Part shown: in pieces, positions 15,534 to 23,859 of the stretch
How positions within the stretch are numbered: position 1 is the stretch's first letter
How the letters are laid out: the number at the start of each line of letters is the position of its first letter
Origin: CAXDOZ01 sp963991145
GTDB taxonomy: Bacteria > Bacteroidota > Bacteroidia > Chitinophagales > JABDMM01
Length of the DNA stretch: 30,320 bases
Direction: 5' to 3'
Assembly (NCBI GenBank): GCA_963991145.1
Contig: CAXDOZ010000018.1
Coordinates: forward strand, 1-30,320
The notes under the pieces: model-generated
The model's input: the letters and a program-made list of their open reading frames with translations, nothing else
The model's database searches: none
What the model was told of the DNA's origin: nothing
Program-made: the position numbers and the translations under genes

Positions 15534-16433
15534 TTATATAACTACGTATGGGTTATCTCGATGAGTGATAAATTTCACTGCTCCTTTGATTATTTTAATT
15601 TCTAATTCTGAAAATTTACCAATCACTTCTCCATCTAATTGAAGAAGATTAGGCTTGTCAAATGTAACTTTTGCGCTCTCAGTGGAGATTGTATAGCTAT
15701 TCTGACTGCTGTGAAAACTCTCATCAAATTTTGACAGACCTGCTCGCATTAACTCTACTGCATCAATCTTTTCAACAACAACTATTTCAAATTTTCCATC
15801 CATTGGACCACCAACCACGCTTAGTGGGACTCCTGTGCCATATTTTCTTGCATTGCAGATACCAACCATAACTGCATGCTCCTCCTTTGTCTCATTTGGA
15901 GTCTCAACCTTGTAAGAGAAAGGTTTAGTTGTTTGGAGTTCTCTTGCAAAGTATTTTGCGTAAGTTGCCATTCCCCTGTTCTTATCCTTACCATAGCTCT
16001 CTACAATTCTGGCATTTATGCCAACATCCCCAATATGAATTGATAAATGCTCGTCATTTACCAGCACGAGATCAAGACCGGAAGTGAAATCAGAAATGAG
16101 AATCTCATTTAAGGCCTCCATTGGATTGGAGTGAACCGATAGTTCTGTAGCCATTCCATTTGCTGAGCCAAGCGGAATGATACCCATAGGATAGTCGTAG
16201 TCTTTTAAAATTGATGCAGTAAACAAAGTTGTGCCATCACCCCCAACAGAGGCGACTTTATCGGGCCTGTAGTCTTCCAGGATCTTTTTTAATTCTATAT
16301 CGTCATCCTGGCCGGTAGTTTTGAAGATCTTATAGTCAATACCGTATTTGTAGCAAGTGTCTTTAGCATCTGCAAGAAATGGCTCCTTATTTACTCCTCC
16401 CGAAATAGGGTTTACAACAAATAGAACTTTCAT
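15534..16433 (-). CDS. Diacylglycerol kinase-like lipid kinase (DagK/YegS/LCB5 fold)
   Basis: The 299-residue protein starts 'MKVLFVVNPISGG' and has the catalytic GGDGT (64-68) and the 'PLGSANGMATEL' segment (87-98), where canonical members read GT.ND. The C-terminal beta domain carries 'LQLDGE', the usual lipid-kinase end motif. The family phosphorylates diacylglycerol or sphingoid bases with ATP; sphingolipid-type substrates are conceivable in Bacteroidota. The serine-glycine change in the second motif is a mild departure and may mark a different lipid substrate. It lies 17 bases downstream of the APP1-type phosphatase gene and 2 bases upstream of the nitrilase gene, all apparently in one operon. 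Confidence 0.9.
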   Translation of the reverse strand: MKVLFVVNPISGGVNKEPFLADAKDTCYKYGIDYKIFKTTGQDDDIELKKILEDYRPDKVASVGGDGTTLFTASILKDYDYPMGIIPLGSANGMATELSVHSNPMEALNEILISDFTSGLDLVLVNDEHLSIHIGDVGINARIVESYGKDKNRGMATYAKYFARELQTTKPFSYKVETPNETKEEHAVMVGICNARKYGTGVPLSVVGGPMDGKFEIVVVEKIDAVELMRAGLSKFDESFHSSQNSYTISTESAKVTFDKPNLLQLDGEVIGKFSELEIKIIKGAVKFITHRDNPYVVI

Positions 16434-16450
16434 CTCTTTAATTTTAAAAA

Positions 16451-17380
16451 TTAAAATATGGACGTTAGATCATCATCGGTTTTGAAGTATATGTAGTCTA
16501 CACCAAGCCATTTCATATGTTTTAATTTACGAAGTAGTTTCTGATTTTCTTTAAAACCTGTTTGTCTGATCATTACCTTCTCAATTCTGTCAGGATATTC
16601 CTCCACTGCCTCAGAATAAACATGTACATCATGTTGTGAATCATCCCCAATTAACAGGAATTTTTTGCCGGGTGAGCGATCGAGTATATGGCGAATTTGA
16701 CGCAGTTTATGAATTGGGTCTTTTTTGCTTACAAATAGATTCTGCCTTGCCCGATATCTGGTAAGGTACATTGGTCCATGAGGAACTTTATTGTGATCAA
16801 AAAAGGTAGCCAATAGGTGGTACAGGTTTGTCTCACTCTTAGAGACGTAATGAATCCGTGCTCCTTTCTCCGCTAGTCCCTGCAAAAGTGCTTTTGTGTT
16901 TGGGACAATTGATCTTCTTGTTGGATGAGTGAGCCCTGTGGTCTGAATCCTCTTGAAAACTCTGCTGGCGTAGGTTACTATCACGGTGTCATCAAGATCC
17001 GATATAACTTCTAATGGGTAGTTTGATTTGCCAAAGAAGATCGGGAAGTCGTTAAAAAAAGGAATGGGGATCCCATTAATTGAGACTCTGATCTCGTCCT
17101 GATTGCTTATCTCAGTTTTAAAGCTCGCCTGGATTATCCCTCTTTCATCGGTGAATAAGTTCTTCTCCTGATTGCCAACTCTTATCGTGATCTCCTGATT
17201 ATCCCAAACTTCAGCGATGAAGGTTCTGGCTACTTCTATTGCATGCCTTATTGTGCTGTCACTATCTGAAGGTTTGTATGGAATGTTCTTTAGTAATGTC
17301 CCAAAAAGAGAAAGCTCATCATCAAATTGAACACATGATAATTGCCAGATGATTGGAACTGAAGGACTGGTATTAGACAT
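16451..17380 (-). CDS. APP1-type phosphatidate phosphatase domain protein (DUF2183)
   Basis: This 309-residue protein has a catalytic domain of the yeast App1 phosphatidate phosphatase class (HAD fold): the nucleophile motif D128-L-D130-D-T132 ('VISDLDDTVIVTYASR'), motif II 'IHYVSKSETNLYHLL' and motif IV 'KKFLLIGDDSQHDVHVYSEA'. The N-terminal 120 residues form a strand-rich beta-sandwich typical for these proteins. Expected reaction: phosphatidate or a related lipid phosphate to the dephosphorylated lipid. It has no signal peptide. Only 17 bases separate it from the kinase gene, which would catalyse the reverse direction. The ATG is 27 bases after the deacetylase stop. Confidence 0.88.
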   Translation of the reverse strand: MSNTSPSVPIIWQLSCVQFDDELSLFGTLLKNIPYKPSDSDSTIRHAIEVARTFIAEVWDNQEITIRVGNQEKNLFTDERGIIQASFKTEISNQDEIRVSINGIPIPFFNDFPIFFGKSNYPLEVISDLDDTVIVTYASRVFKRIQTTGLTHPTRRSIVPNTKALLQGLAEKGARIHYVSKSETNLYHLLATFFDHNKVPHGPMYLTRYRARQNLFVSKKDPIHKLRQIRHILDRSPGKKFLLIGDDSQHDVHVYSEAVEEYPDRIEKVMIRQTGFKENQKLLRKLKHMKWLGVDYIYFKTDDDLTSIF

Positions 17381-17407
17381 TTCTACAATGCCTAAAATAG
17401 TGATTCA

Positions 17408-18124
17408 TTAGTCTAAATCGTTCTCAATTTCCCGAAAAGGGATACAGTTTTCACTGATGTTTGCTCTGATTCTGGATTTAAGGAGCCCGTAGTAATCCCT
17501 TAGCTTTTCAAGTTTATCAGGATTATCCATTTCCCACCAAATAGGATGAGTGAGGATTTGCATTGACTTATTCTGCTCAAATGCTTCTGAGTTGACTGGA
17601 TGTCCATAGCGCCATTCACCTCTTGAATCTGCATAATAGGCTATGTCTTTTGAATACTTGCTGAGATAAGAATGGTCAATACCTTGAATAGGCTCATCAA
17701 GTTCCTGAAAGAATTCATTTGGCCTGTGGATGCTGATGATATCTATTTCAGTATTGAAGAAAGATTCGAAAAGTCTCTTTTCTTCAAGGAAACCGGATTG
17801 AAAGTCATCATAAATTAAGGGGTCAAAATGCAACGAGATGCTGTGCCCCATTTCTTTAATTGCCTTGACGAATTCTGAGTTCTTCTTTGAAAACAGATTA
17901 TAAGTCTCTGATCTAAGCAGGAAGAAAAATGTAGAATGAATTCCCAATTGCTTTTCCTCCATTGCGGCCGTTAAGGCAAACTCACAATCAAAGTCAATAT
18001 CGTGGCGAAGAGCAATCTGCCCGTAGGGCTTGTTCAGATCTTTGAACTTTACAAATTCATATCCCCCTTCTTTGAAGGCGAGGAGGAGCTCTTTATAATT
18101 TGTTACGTCCGAATCTGAGAACAT
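17408..18124 (-). CDS. Polysaccharide deacetylase-like (NodB-fold) protein
   Basis: The protein has 238 residues from ATG 18124. The NodB-type metal site can be traced: 'LRHDIDFD' (HDID at 41-44), 'GHSISLHFDP' (His94, His99), 'SIHRP' (131-134) and 'ILTHPIWW' toward the end. Family members with RHD(I/V)D motifs act on glycans or unknown substrates; no signal peptide is present, so the site of action is cytoplasmic. An in-frame TTG at 18142 is possible but would start 6 bases from the U-tract of the preceding terminator. It is the first gene of the run of phosphatase, kinase and nitrilase genes, which are separated by 27 bases or less. Confidence 0.8.
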   Translation of the reverse strand: MFSDSDVTNYKELLLAFKEGGYEFVKFKDLNKPYGQIALRHDIDFDCEFALTAAMEEKQLGIHSTFFFLLRSETYNLFSKKNSEFVKAIKEMGHSISLHFDPLIYDDFQSGFLEEKRLFESFFNTEIDIISIHRPNEFFQELDEPIQGIDHSYLSKYSKDIAYYADSRGEWRYGHPVNSEAFEQNKSMQILTHPIWWEMDNPDKLEKLRDYYGLLKSRIRANISENCIPFREIENDLD

Positions 18125-18147
18125 GGGCGGCAATTTAGCCAATTCAT

Positions 18148-18171
18148 AAAAAAAGCCGAGCTAAGCCCGGC
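18148..18171 (-). terminator. Terminator after the OmpA-type lipoprotein gene
   Basis: GCCGAGC-TAA-GCCCGGC (18155-18171) forms a stem with one mismatch. Seven A on its left (18148-18154) give a U-tract on the minus strand. It ends the OmpA-type gene (stop at 18194) and lies only 23 bases upstream of the deacetylase ATG. Confidence 0.82.
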
Positions 18172-18193
18172 TTTCAAATTTTTCAGATCAGTA

Positions 18194-19057
18194 TTAATCG
18201 TTTTCTGATGCTTCTTCCATCCCTTCCTCGATCATCTCAAAGAACTGATCCAGTTTTGGAAGAATTACGATCCTTGTTCTTCTGTTTTTTGCTTTTGACT
18301 CGGCATCATCGTTTGTAGCTACTGGCATATATTCGCTTCTACCTCCTGCAGTCATTCTCGTAGGATCTACATTGTAATCTTCCTGAAGAATTCTAACAAC
18401 AGAAGTTGCGCGAAGAACTGATAGATCCCAATTGTCTTTAACACAGTTTGAGCTAATTGGAACATTATCTGTGTGGCCCTCAACCAGGAATTCAATGTTT
18501 GGCTTACTATTCAAAACAGTAGCGATCTTTTGGAGTACTACACCTGCGTCTTTCGATACTGTAGTGCTCCCACTTTTAAATAGCATTTTATCGGAGATAG
18601 ATACGAAAACGGCTCCTTTCTCAACTTCGATCTGGATATCTGAATCATCCATATTTCCTAGAACACCTTTCAAACTTGTAACTAAAGCGAGCGTAACCGA
18701 ATCCTTTTTGGTAATTGCTTCCTGCATTGTTCTAATCTGAAGATCCTTTTCACGGATACTTTCAAGCGACTTCTCAAGATTTGCAGCTTCCTGAGATGAA
18801 AGTGTAGCCAGATCTCCTACGCTATTCAATAGTGCAGCATTAGAGTTATTCAAGGTATTCACCTGATCTTGAAGCGATTCATTTCTGGCTTTTGCTACTG
18901 CAAGGCTCTTTTCGCATTCGATCAAAGCTTCTTTTGCTTCAGTAGCTTCCAAAGTTGCATCTGCTTCTGCCTGGGTAACGTAAGCGTATTTCTTTTTCGA
19001 AACGCAGGAGGTCAATGCGATCGACAAACTAAGGGTTAATAGGATCAATATTCTCAT
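18194..19057 (-). CDS. OmpA/MotB-domain lipoprotein with coiled coil
   Basis: This 287-residue lipoprotein has the lipobox 'LTSC' (Cys18), a heptad-rich coiled coil (about 28-118) and a C-terminal OmpA-like peptidoglycan-binding domain: 'VFVSISDKMLFKSGSTTVS', 'FLVEGHTDNVPI', 'NWDLSVLRATSVVRIL' and 'AKNRRTRIVILPKLDQ'. The coil plus OmpA_C arrangement suggests tethering of the outer membrane to the peptidoglycan at a distance. The C-terminal tail after the domain is acidic. The gene lies between its own terminator and a 116-base gap behind the RDD gene that contains a nested palindrome, so it may be a single transcription unit. Confidence 0.92.
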   Translation of the reverse strand: MRILILLTLSLSIALTSCVSKKKYAYVTQAEADATLEATEAKEALIECEKSLAVAKARNESLQDQVNTLNNSNAALLNSVGDLATLSSQEAANLEKSLESIREKDLQIRTMQEAITKKDSVTLALVTSLKGVLGNMDDSDIQIEVEKGAVFVSISDKMLFKSGSTTVSKDAGVVLQKIATVLNSKPNIEFLVEGHTDNVPISSNCVKDNWDLSVLRATSVVRILQEDYNVDPTRMTAGGRSEYMPVATNDDAESKAKNRRTRIVILPKLDQFFEMIEEGMEEASEND

Positions 19058-19135
19058 TTTGCTGATTTTGAGTTAAATAAAGCAGGGATTTGCTGATTTC
19101 AATTGTAAAGATTCACATTCAAAAATGTAGAAAAG

Positions 19136-19164
19136 TTATCATAGGTCATGACCTGTAATGATAA
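19136..19164 (-). other. Nested inverted repeats between the RDD and OmpA-type genes
   Basis: A perfect 12-bp palindrome AGGTCATGACCT (19143-19154) is bracketed by TTATCAT (19136-19142) and ATGATAA (19158-19164). Transcribed leftwards it could fold into a bulged hairpin followed by CTTTTC, a weak terminator for the RDD gene. The 12-bp core could instead be an operator before the OmpA-type gene. Confidence 0.45.
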
Positions 19165-19173
19165 ATGTTCAAA

Positions 19174-19899
19174 TTATCGGGTGAGAACGATGTAATCCTT
19201 GATCAGAGTGCGCAAGAAGTTGACTCTATCCTTTGGGATTTGCTGGAGCTTCATTTGAGAGGCCATTTTCATAGATAGGTCATCCACCGCTTCACGGTGG
19301 GATTTATTCTTGAATCTCTGATTGCGCTCGATAGTAGTTTTAGCAAGGAGCATTTCCTCCTCAGAAAAGCTGGTGACTCCGGGATACTTTGGATCGTAAT
19401 TGTCCAGAGAGTAGATCTTTAACACATCGTTTAGTCGAACTCTCTCAAATGGTCTTGCTTTAATAACTGTTGTCTTTCCAACTATATCTCCCAGTCTTTG
19501 ACCCTTATGGGTCGATGAGATCAGCATTGCAGCGACCATTCCTGCTGAAAACCAGATATCTACTAATCTGAATGCCCAACGGGCGAAATAATCTCCCGGA
19601 GTAGGAGCGCGACCATTTAACCTTACCACCTTAAGCGACATGGCTTTCTTTCCAATGGTTTGACCATCCATGATCAACTCAGAGATCAGCGAATAGAAAA
19701 AGATGATGGGGCTAACGATGAGATACCAGTACACCTCCGACATAAAGCTGAAAACGAATCCGCCTATTAGACTGAGAATGAAGACGAGGGCAAAAATGAT
19801 GATCAGGTCTATGAAGAAGGCTATGATCCTTGCTCCTAAACCGGCGAGTTCCTGGTCTATAACTACGTGTTGAGTTGTTTTGATCTGAACTGTCTTCAT
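19174..19899 (-). CDS. RDD family membrane protein
   Basis: The protein has 241 residues. An N-terminal RDD domain with Arg/Asp pattern 'AGLGARIIAFFIDLIIIF' in TM1, TM2 near 48-75, the signature 'DGQTIGKKAMSLKVVRLNGRAPT' and a last membrane segment 'WAFRLVDIWFSAGMVAAMLIS' are followed by an unusually long hydrophilic C-terminal tail (about 150-241) rich in Lys/Arg/Glu. RDD proteins are of unclear function; some were linked to ion transport. It is transcribed divergently, 129 bases from the SpoIIM-like gene; the two genes are commonly neighbours of MoxR/DUF58 clusters. The tail might contact cytoplasmic partners. Confidence 0.88.
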   Translation of the reverse strand: MKTVQIKTTQHVVIDQELAGLGARIIAFFIDLIIIFALVFILSLIGGFVFSFMSEVYWYLIVSPIIFFYSLISELIMDGQTIGKKAMSLKVVRLNGRAPTPGDYFARWAFRLVDIWFSAGMVAAMLISSTHKGQRLGDIVGKTTVIKARPFERVRLNDVLKIYSLDNYDPKYPGVTSFSEEEMLLAKTTIERNQRFKNKSHREAVDDLSMKMASQMKLQQIPKDRVNFLRTLIKDYIVLTR

Positions 19900-20028
19900 C
19901 TCATTTTGAAGATATAGATTGAAGCTAAAACATTAAAGCCTGCTTGCTTTACAATAAATGTTATATCTCCTTAAAAAGCTATCGGGCCTTGGTCCAATTT
20001 TTATAATTTTCTAAGGTTAAACCGGATC

Positions 20029-21912
20029 ATGCGCGAGACCCAATTTATAAAACAGAACAAAGAGAAGTGGACTGAATTCGAAGAGGTTCTGAAAAAGGGT
20101 AAATCTGATCCGGAGAAGCTAAGTGAGCTTTTCATCCAGGTTACCGATGACCTGTCATACGCTCGCACATTTTATCAGAACCGATCGGTCAGGGTCTATT
20201 TGAATGGCCTTGCACAGAGAACCTTTCTCTCAGTTTATAAGAATAAGAGTCAGGCCTGGAAAACCATTAAGGAGTTTTGGTCCATTGAGCTGCCCGCTGT
20301 AAGCTGGCATTCTCGAAAAGACATGCTCCTCTCTTTTTGCGTCTTTATGATCTCGGTGCTGATCGGTGCATTTTCCACTTCAATGGATCCCGATTTCCCA
20401 AGATCGATACTGGGAGACGGCTATGTAGAAATGACAATTGAGAACATCCAAAAAGGAGACCCGATGGCTGTTTACAAGCAGGAGGGTTCCCTAAGCATGT
20501 TTCTTGGGATAAGTACCAATAATCTTAGAGTTACATTACTCGCCTTTGCCCTTGGAGCATTCTTTGGAATCGGTACGCTATCGGTTTTGATGTTCAATGG
20601 CATCATGCTTGGCGCTTTTCAGTACTTCTTCTATCAGCAGCAGGAGCTACTCTCTGCCAAAGGACTGTTCTGGGAGTCTTTTCTCACGATATGGATTCAT
20701 GGAGCAATTGAAATTTCCTGCATAGTTGTGGCAGGTGCTGCCGGACTTGCGCTAGGACGAGCTTTGGTGTTTCCGGGGACTTATTCGAGGATCAATAGCT
20801 TTTTGATCGCTTCGCGGCGGGGCTTGAAGCTTTTGATTGGAATTGCGCCATTAATTATCCTCGCCGGATTCTTTGAAGGCTACCTCACCCGACATACAGA
20901 CACTCCAAACCTGATCCGAGCCCTTTTCATCTTTGCCTCTTTTGCCTTCATGTACTTCTACTTTGTTTGGCTCCCAAGAAAAAGATATCAAGCCGGACTG
21001 GTCCCTCCACAAGAAGAAGAAAAGCTGCCTCCCGACTCATTCAAGGAGATCGACTTTACAGCAGTAAAAACAAATGGAGAACTCTTTCAGGAGGTCATAC
21101 CATTTGTTAAAAGAAACCTTGGACTGCTCGGTGTTGGGATTCTTTTCTCAGCTCTGAGTGTCTCTCTGATTATATCTGAGCTTTATTACGATCAACTCTT
21201 TACGGATACAATCAGGTTAACCGGAACTTCCATCATTGGAGAGCTCTTCATTCTCTTATTTGATTCGTTCAGGATCTTCTATTTCAAAGGGATTCCCGGA
21301 CTGTATGCTACGGTTGTTGCTGCCTGGTCAGTGATCATCTGTATTTGTGTCTTTCTTCTGGTGAGGATGAGTAATCCTGAGCTGGTTAATGGCAAAAGCC
21401 TTGTTGGGAGAGTTCTTTTCATTGCAGGTCGAATTGTAGTTCCCTGTTTGATCCTTCACTCTATATTCTTCTTATCCTTCATGGTGCCAAATGAATGGTT
21501 GTCTCTGATCCTCATCTTCACCTATCCATTTTTCATGATGGTATTGATGTCGGGTGCTCTACAGGGGAACTATATCAAGGCCGTTCGAACTTCAGTTGGA
21601 ATAATCTCTTCAAGCGCTGTTGTTTCATTTGGTTTGTTTTTGCTCTTCCTCTTATTAGGACTTGTAGTGTTTTTATTTTTCAATGCACCACTGCTGTTCT
21701 TCTATCTTGATTTTCTAACGAGCTTCTTCAAGTTCGAGGGAGAATTTGGAAATTGGTTTTTCAGATTTCTGGAATTATTTATCTCCTGTTTGGCGATGTT
21801 CTTCTCTTTATCATTTATTGGTGTGGGCTTAGGTCTTTCTTATTATTCATTTTATGAAAAACTCACTGCCGCCTCACTCAAGGAAAAAATCAGTTTGGTA
21901 GGGAATGAATAG
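20029..21912 (+). CDS. SpoIIM-like membrane protein with C-terminal polytopic extension
   Basis: The protein has 627 residues. The first half (1-330) is a stage II sporulation protein M-type domain: cytoplasmic N-terminus with 'RVYLNGLAQRTFLSVYKNKSQAWKTIKEFW', then several spans including 'NLRVTLLAFALGAFFGIGTLSVLMFNGIMLG' and 'ESFLTIWIHGAIEISCIVVAGAAGLALG'. A cytoplasmic linker 'PPQEEEKLPPDSFKEIDF' leads to a second half (340-620) with about six more spans, resembling general membrane domains like that of the protein encoded at 26258. The SpoIIM name does not imply sporulation here. In Bacteroidota this gene regularly accompanies MoxR and DUF58. It overlaps the DUF4129 gene by 8 bases. Confidence 0.87.
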   Translation: MRETQFIKQNKEKWTEFEEVLKKGKSDPEKLSELFIQVTDDLSYARTFYQNRSVRVYLNGLAQRTFLSVYKNKSQAWKTIKEFWSIELPAVSWHSRKDMLLSFCVFMISVLIGAFSTSMDPDFPRSILGDGYVEMTIENIQKGDPMAVYKQEGSLSMFLGISTNNLRVTLLAFALGAFFGIGTLSVLMFNGIMLGAFQYFFYQQQELLSAKGLFWESFLTIWIHGAIEISCIVVAGAAGLALGRALVFPGTYSRINSFLIASRRGLKLLIGIAPLIILAGFFEGYLTRHTDTPNLIRALFIFASFAFMYFYFVWLPRKRYQAGLVPPQEEEKLPPDSFKEIDFTAVKTNGELFQEVIPFVKRNLGLLGVGILFSALSVSLIISELYYDQLFTDTIRLTGTSIIGELFILLFDSFRIFYFKGIPGLYATVVAAWSVIICICVFLLVRMSNPELVNGKSLVGRVLFIAGRIVVPCLILHSIFFLSFMVPNEWLSLILIFTYPFFMMVLMSGALQGNYIKAVRTSVGIISSSAVVSFGLFLLFLLLGLVVFLFFNAPLLFFYLDFLTSFFKFEGEFGNWFFRFLELFISCLAMFFSLSFIGVGLGLSYYSFYEKLTAASLKEKISLVGNE

Positions 21913-22603
21913 AGTTTTTCAATTTTACTTCGCCTTTCTCATTTTAGTTGCTGCGGCTTCACCGCAGGATGTCTTTGCAGACGTAACACCAAAGGATGAT
22001 TATATGGAGGAGTCGCTTGGGAAGGACCGATTCGACAAAGACCGATGGGAGAAGTTAACTGATGGAGTGGATTACACTGACCACATGCCGGAAGAGAAAC
22101 AAATGAATCTGGAGGGCATTGATGCTCCACCCAAAGTGAATACAAACTTCCTTACTGTACTTGCCTACATTCTGGCTATTGGGCTTGTACTTGCTCTTAT
22201 TCTTTACCTGTTCAAGTCTCAGATCTTTGGAAACAAGTCAATCAATGGAGATGCAACTTTGATAGACCTTGAGAATCTGGATGAGGATACCTTTCGGGAG
22301 ACCGAATTTGAAAAACTATTGCGCCAGGCCATTGAGGCGGGAAATTTCAAATTGGCAATTCGGATCTACTATCTAATGATCATTCAATCTCTGACTTTAT
22401 CCGGTTGGATAAGCTGGAAAAAGGATAAGACCAATATTGAGTATTTGATCGAATTGAGAAGCAGGGATATCTACAAGGATATGCAGGGAGCTACTCTAAC
22501 CTTTGAGCGAGTGTGGTATGGCGATATGAATGTTGAAGAAGATCAGTACGATGAGTTGAAGCCAAAATTTGAAAGTGTTCTTAAAAAGATTCCAGAAAGT
22601 TGA
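21905..22603 (+). CDS. DUF4129-like membrane protein
   Basis: The protein has 232 residues: a signal peptide (1-26, ending 'DVFA'), an exported acidic segment (27-80), one membrane span (82-103) and a cytoplasmic C-terminal domain matching the DUF4129 pattern 'FKLAIRIYYLMIIQSLTLSGWISWKKDKTNIEYLIEL'. That domain occurs almost only next to MoxR/DUF58 genes or fused to transglutaminase proteins; its role is unknown. The start overlaps the end of the SpoIIM-like gene by 8 bases, and the stop TGA overlaps the next gene's start, so translation is probably coupled on both sides. Confidence 0.83.
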   Translation: MNRVFQFYFAFLILVAAASPQDVFADVTPKDDYMEESLGKDRFDKDRWEKLTDGVDYTDHMPEEKQMNLEGIDAPPKVNTNFLTVLAYILAIGLVLALILYLFKSQIFGNKSINGDATLIDLENLDEDTFRETEFEKLLRQAIEAGNFKLAIRIYYLMIIQSLTLSGWISWKKDKTNIEYLIELRSRDIYKDMQGATLTFERVWYGDMNVEEDQYDELKPKFESVLKKIPES

Positions 22604-23859
22604 GCAGGAAGAGTACATATATAATTCTCGGAGTCATCGGCTTTGTGCTTGTAGCTTTTCTGGTTTACAATCATTTTAGTTCAGATGATGAGGAAAATAA
22701 GTTTAGCTGGTTTGAGAACCTGAACCACAACAGCGATCAGCCCTATGGCCTTAGCATTTTTAGTGAGATCATGGAGTCATATTTTGAGGATGAGGATTTC
22801 GAGATTTTAGATAAGCAGTTCTCTCACTATGACCTGGAAGACGAGAAAGGTGCGATCTTTCTTTCAGCAGGGAAATCGATTTACCTGGAGTGGGAAGATC
22901 AGGAAGCTCTTTTTGAGTTTGTAGAGAATGGAAATACCGCAATGCTGCTTGTCGAGAATGTTCCCCAGTATTTTAAAGACGAGTTATTTCGGTACTACTT
23001 TGAACTTGATTACGACTATAGCAAGAGAAACATTTCAAATTTCTTTCATCCCGAAATTAAAACAGAGGATGGATATGCATTTGAGTATTTGTATATAGAC
23101 AAGGTTGTGGAGTACCCCTGGGCTTCATATCCATCGAGCTTGTTCAAATCCTATGTTAGTAAGGCAGAAGCGCTTGGTTATTATGGAGAAAGAGGTAGTC
23201 GGAAAGTGAACTTTTTAAGGGTGCCCTATGGTGATGGATACTTTTACATTCATTGCAATCCTATCTTTTTTACAAATTACTTTTTGATCGATAAGGAATT
23301 GTCGAGATACACTCAAGCTGTATTGGCTCATTTGCGGGAAGGCGAGATCTACTACGACGATTTTCATCACACGATCTATTTTCAAATTGATCCTTACGAT
23401 GATACCGGACCATCGGTTAGTCCGCTCGATTATATTCTTAGCAAGAAGAGTTTGAAGTGGTCACTTTACACCTTGCTGAGTCTGTCTCTGTTGTATGTGA
23501 TATTCCAATCGAAGAGGAAACAAAGAATCATTCCTGTTCTTGAAACGAAATCAAATACTTCACTGGAATTTGTAGAGACAATTGGGCTTCTGTATTTCAA
23601 ACAGAACGATCATAGGAACCTGGTAGGCCTGCAATGGCGATTATGGTTGGGCTATGTCAGAGATAAGTACAGATTATCTACGAAGAATCTGGATGATAAA
23701 TTCATTCAAAAGCTCTCGGTGAAATCTGGTATATCCAAAGAGGCAATTAAAGAAATCATTTCCGAGTACGATAGTATCAGCAAGCAATCATCAATTAATG
23801 CAGATCGTATGTCGGCATATTATCAATTACTGGAAGCATTTTATCAAAACTCCAAATAA
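22600..23859 (+). CDS. DUF4350-like membrane protein
   Basis: This 419-residue protein begins at TTG 22600, overlapping the DUF4129 stop (TTGA). TM1 lies at 6-24; an extracytoplasmic domain of about 260 residues includes 'QPYGLSIFSEIMESYFEDEDFEILDKQF', the DUF4350 hallmark, and a glutamine-amidotransferase-like fold would be expected. TM2 is at roughly 288-305, then a cytoplasmic helical tail 'NTSLEFVETIGLLYFKQNDH'. The family has no known biochemical activity; its placement between DUF4129 and MoxR is conserved in many bacteria. TAA overlaps the MoxR ATG by one base (TAATG). Confidence 0.82.
   Translation: MSRKSTYIILGVIGFVLVAFLVYNHFSSDDEENKFSWFENLNHNSDQPYGLSIFSEIMESYFEDEDFEILDKQFSHYDLEDEKGAIFLSAGKSIYLEWEDQEALFEFVENGNTAMLLVENVPQYFKDELFRYYFELDYDYSKRNISNFFHPEIKTEDGYAFEYLYIDKVVEYPWASYPSSLFKSYVSKAEALGYYGERGSRKVNFLRVPYGDGYFYIHCNPIFFTNYFLIDKELSRYTQAVLAHLREGEIYYDDFHHTIYFQIDPYDDTGPSVSPLDYILSKKSLKWSLYTLLSLSLLYVIFQSKRKQRIIPVLETKSNTSLEFVETIGLLYFKQNDHRNLVGLQWRLWLGYVRDKYRLSTKNLDDKFIQKLSVKSGISKEAIKEIISEYDSISKQSSINADRMSAYYQLLEAFYQNSK

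Noticed and set aside
20029..21912. A sporulation gene, from the SpoIIM name
   Set aside because: SpoIIM-like domains are widespread in non-sporulating bacteria beside MoxR/DUF58; no other sporulation gene is present.
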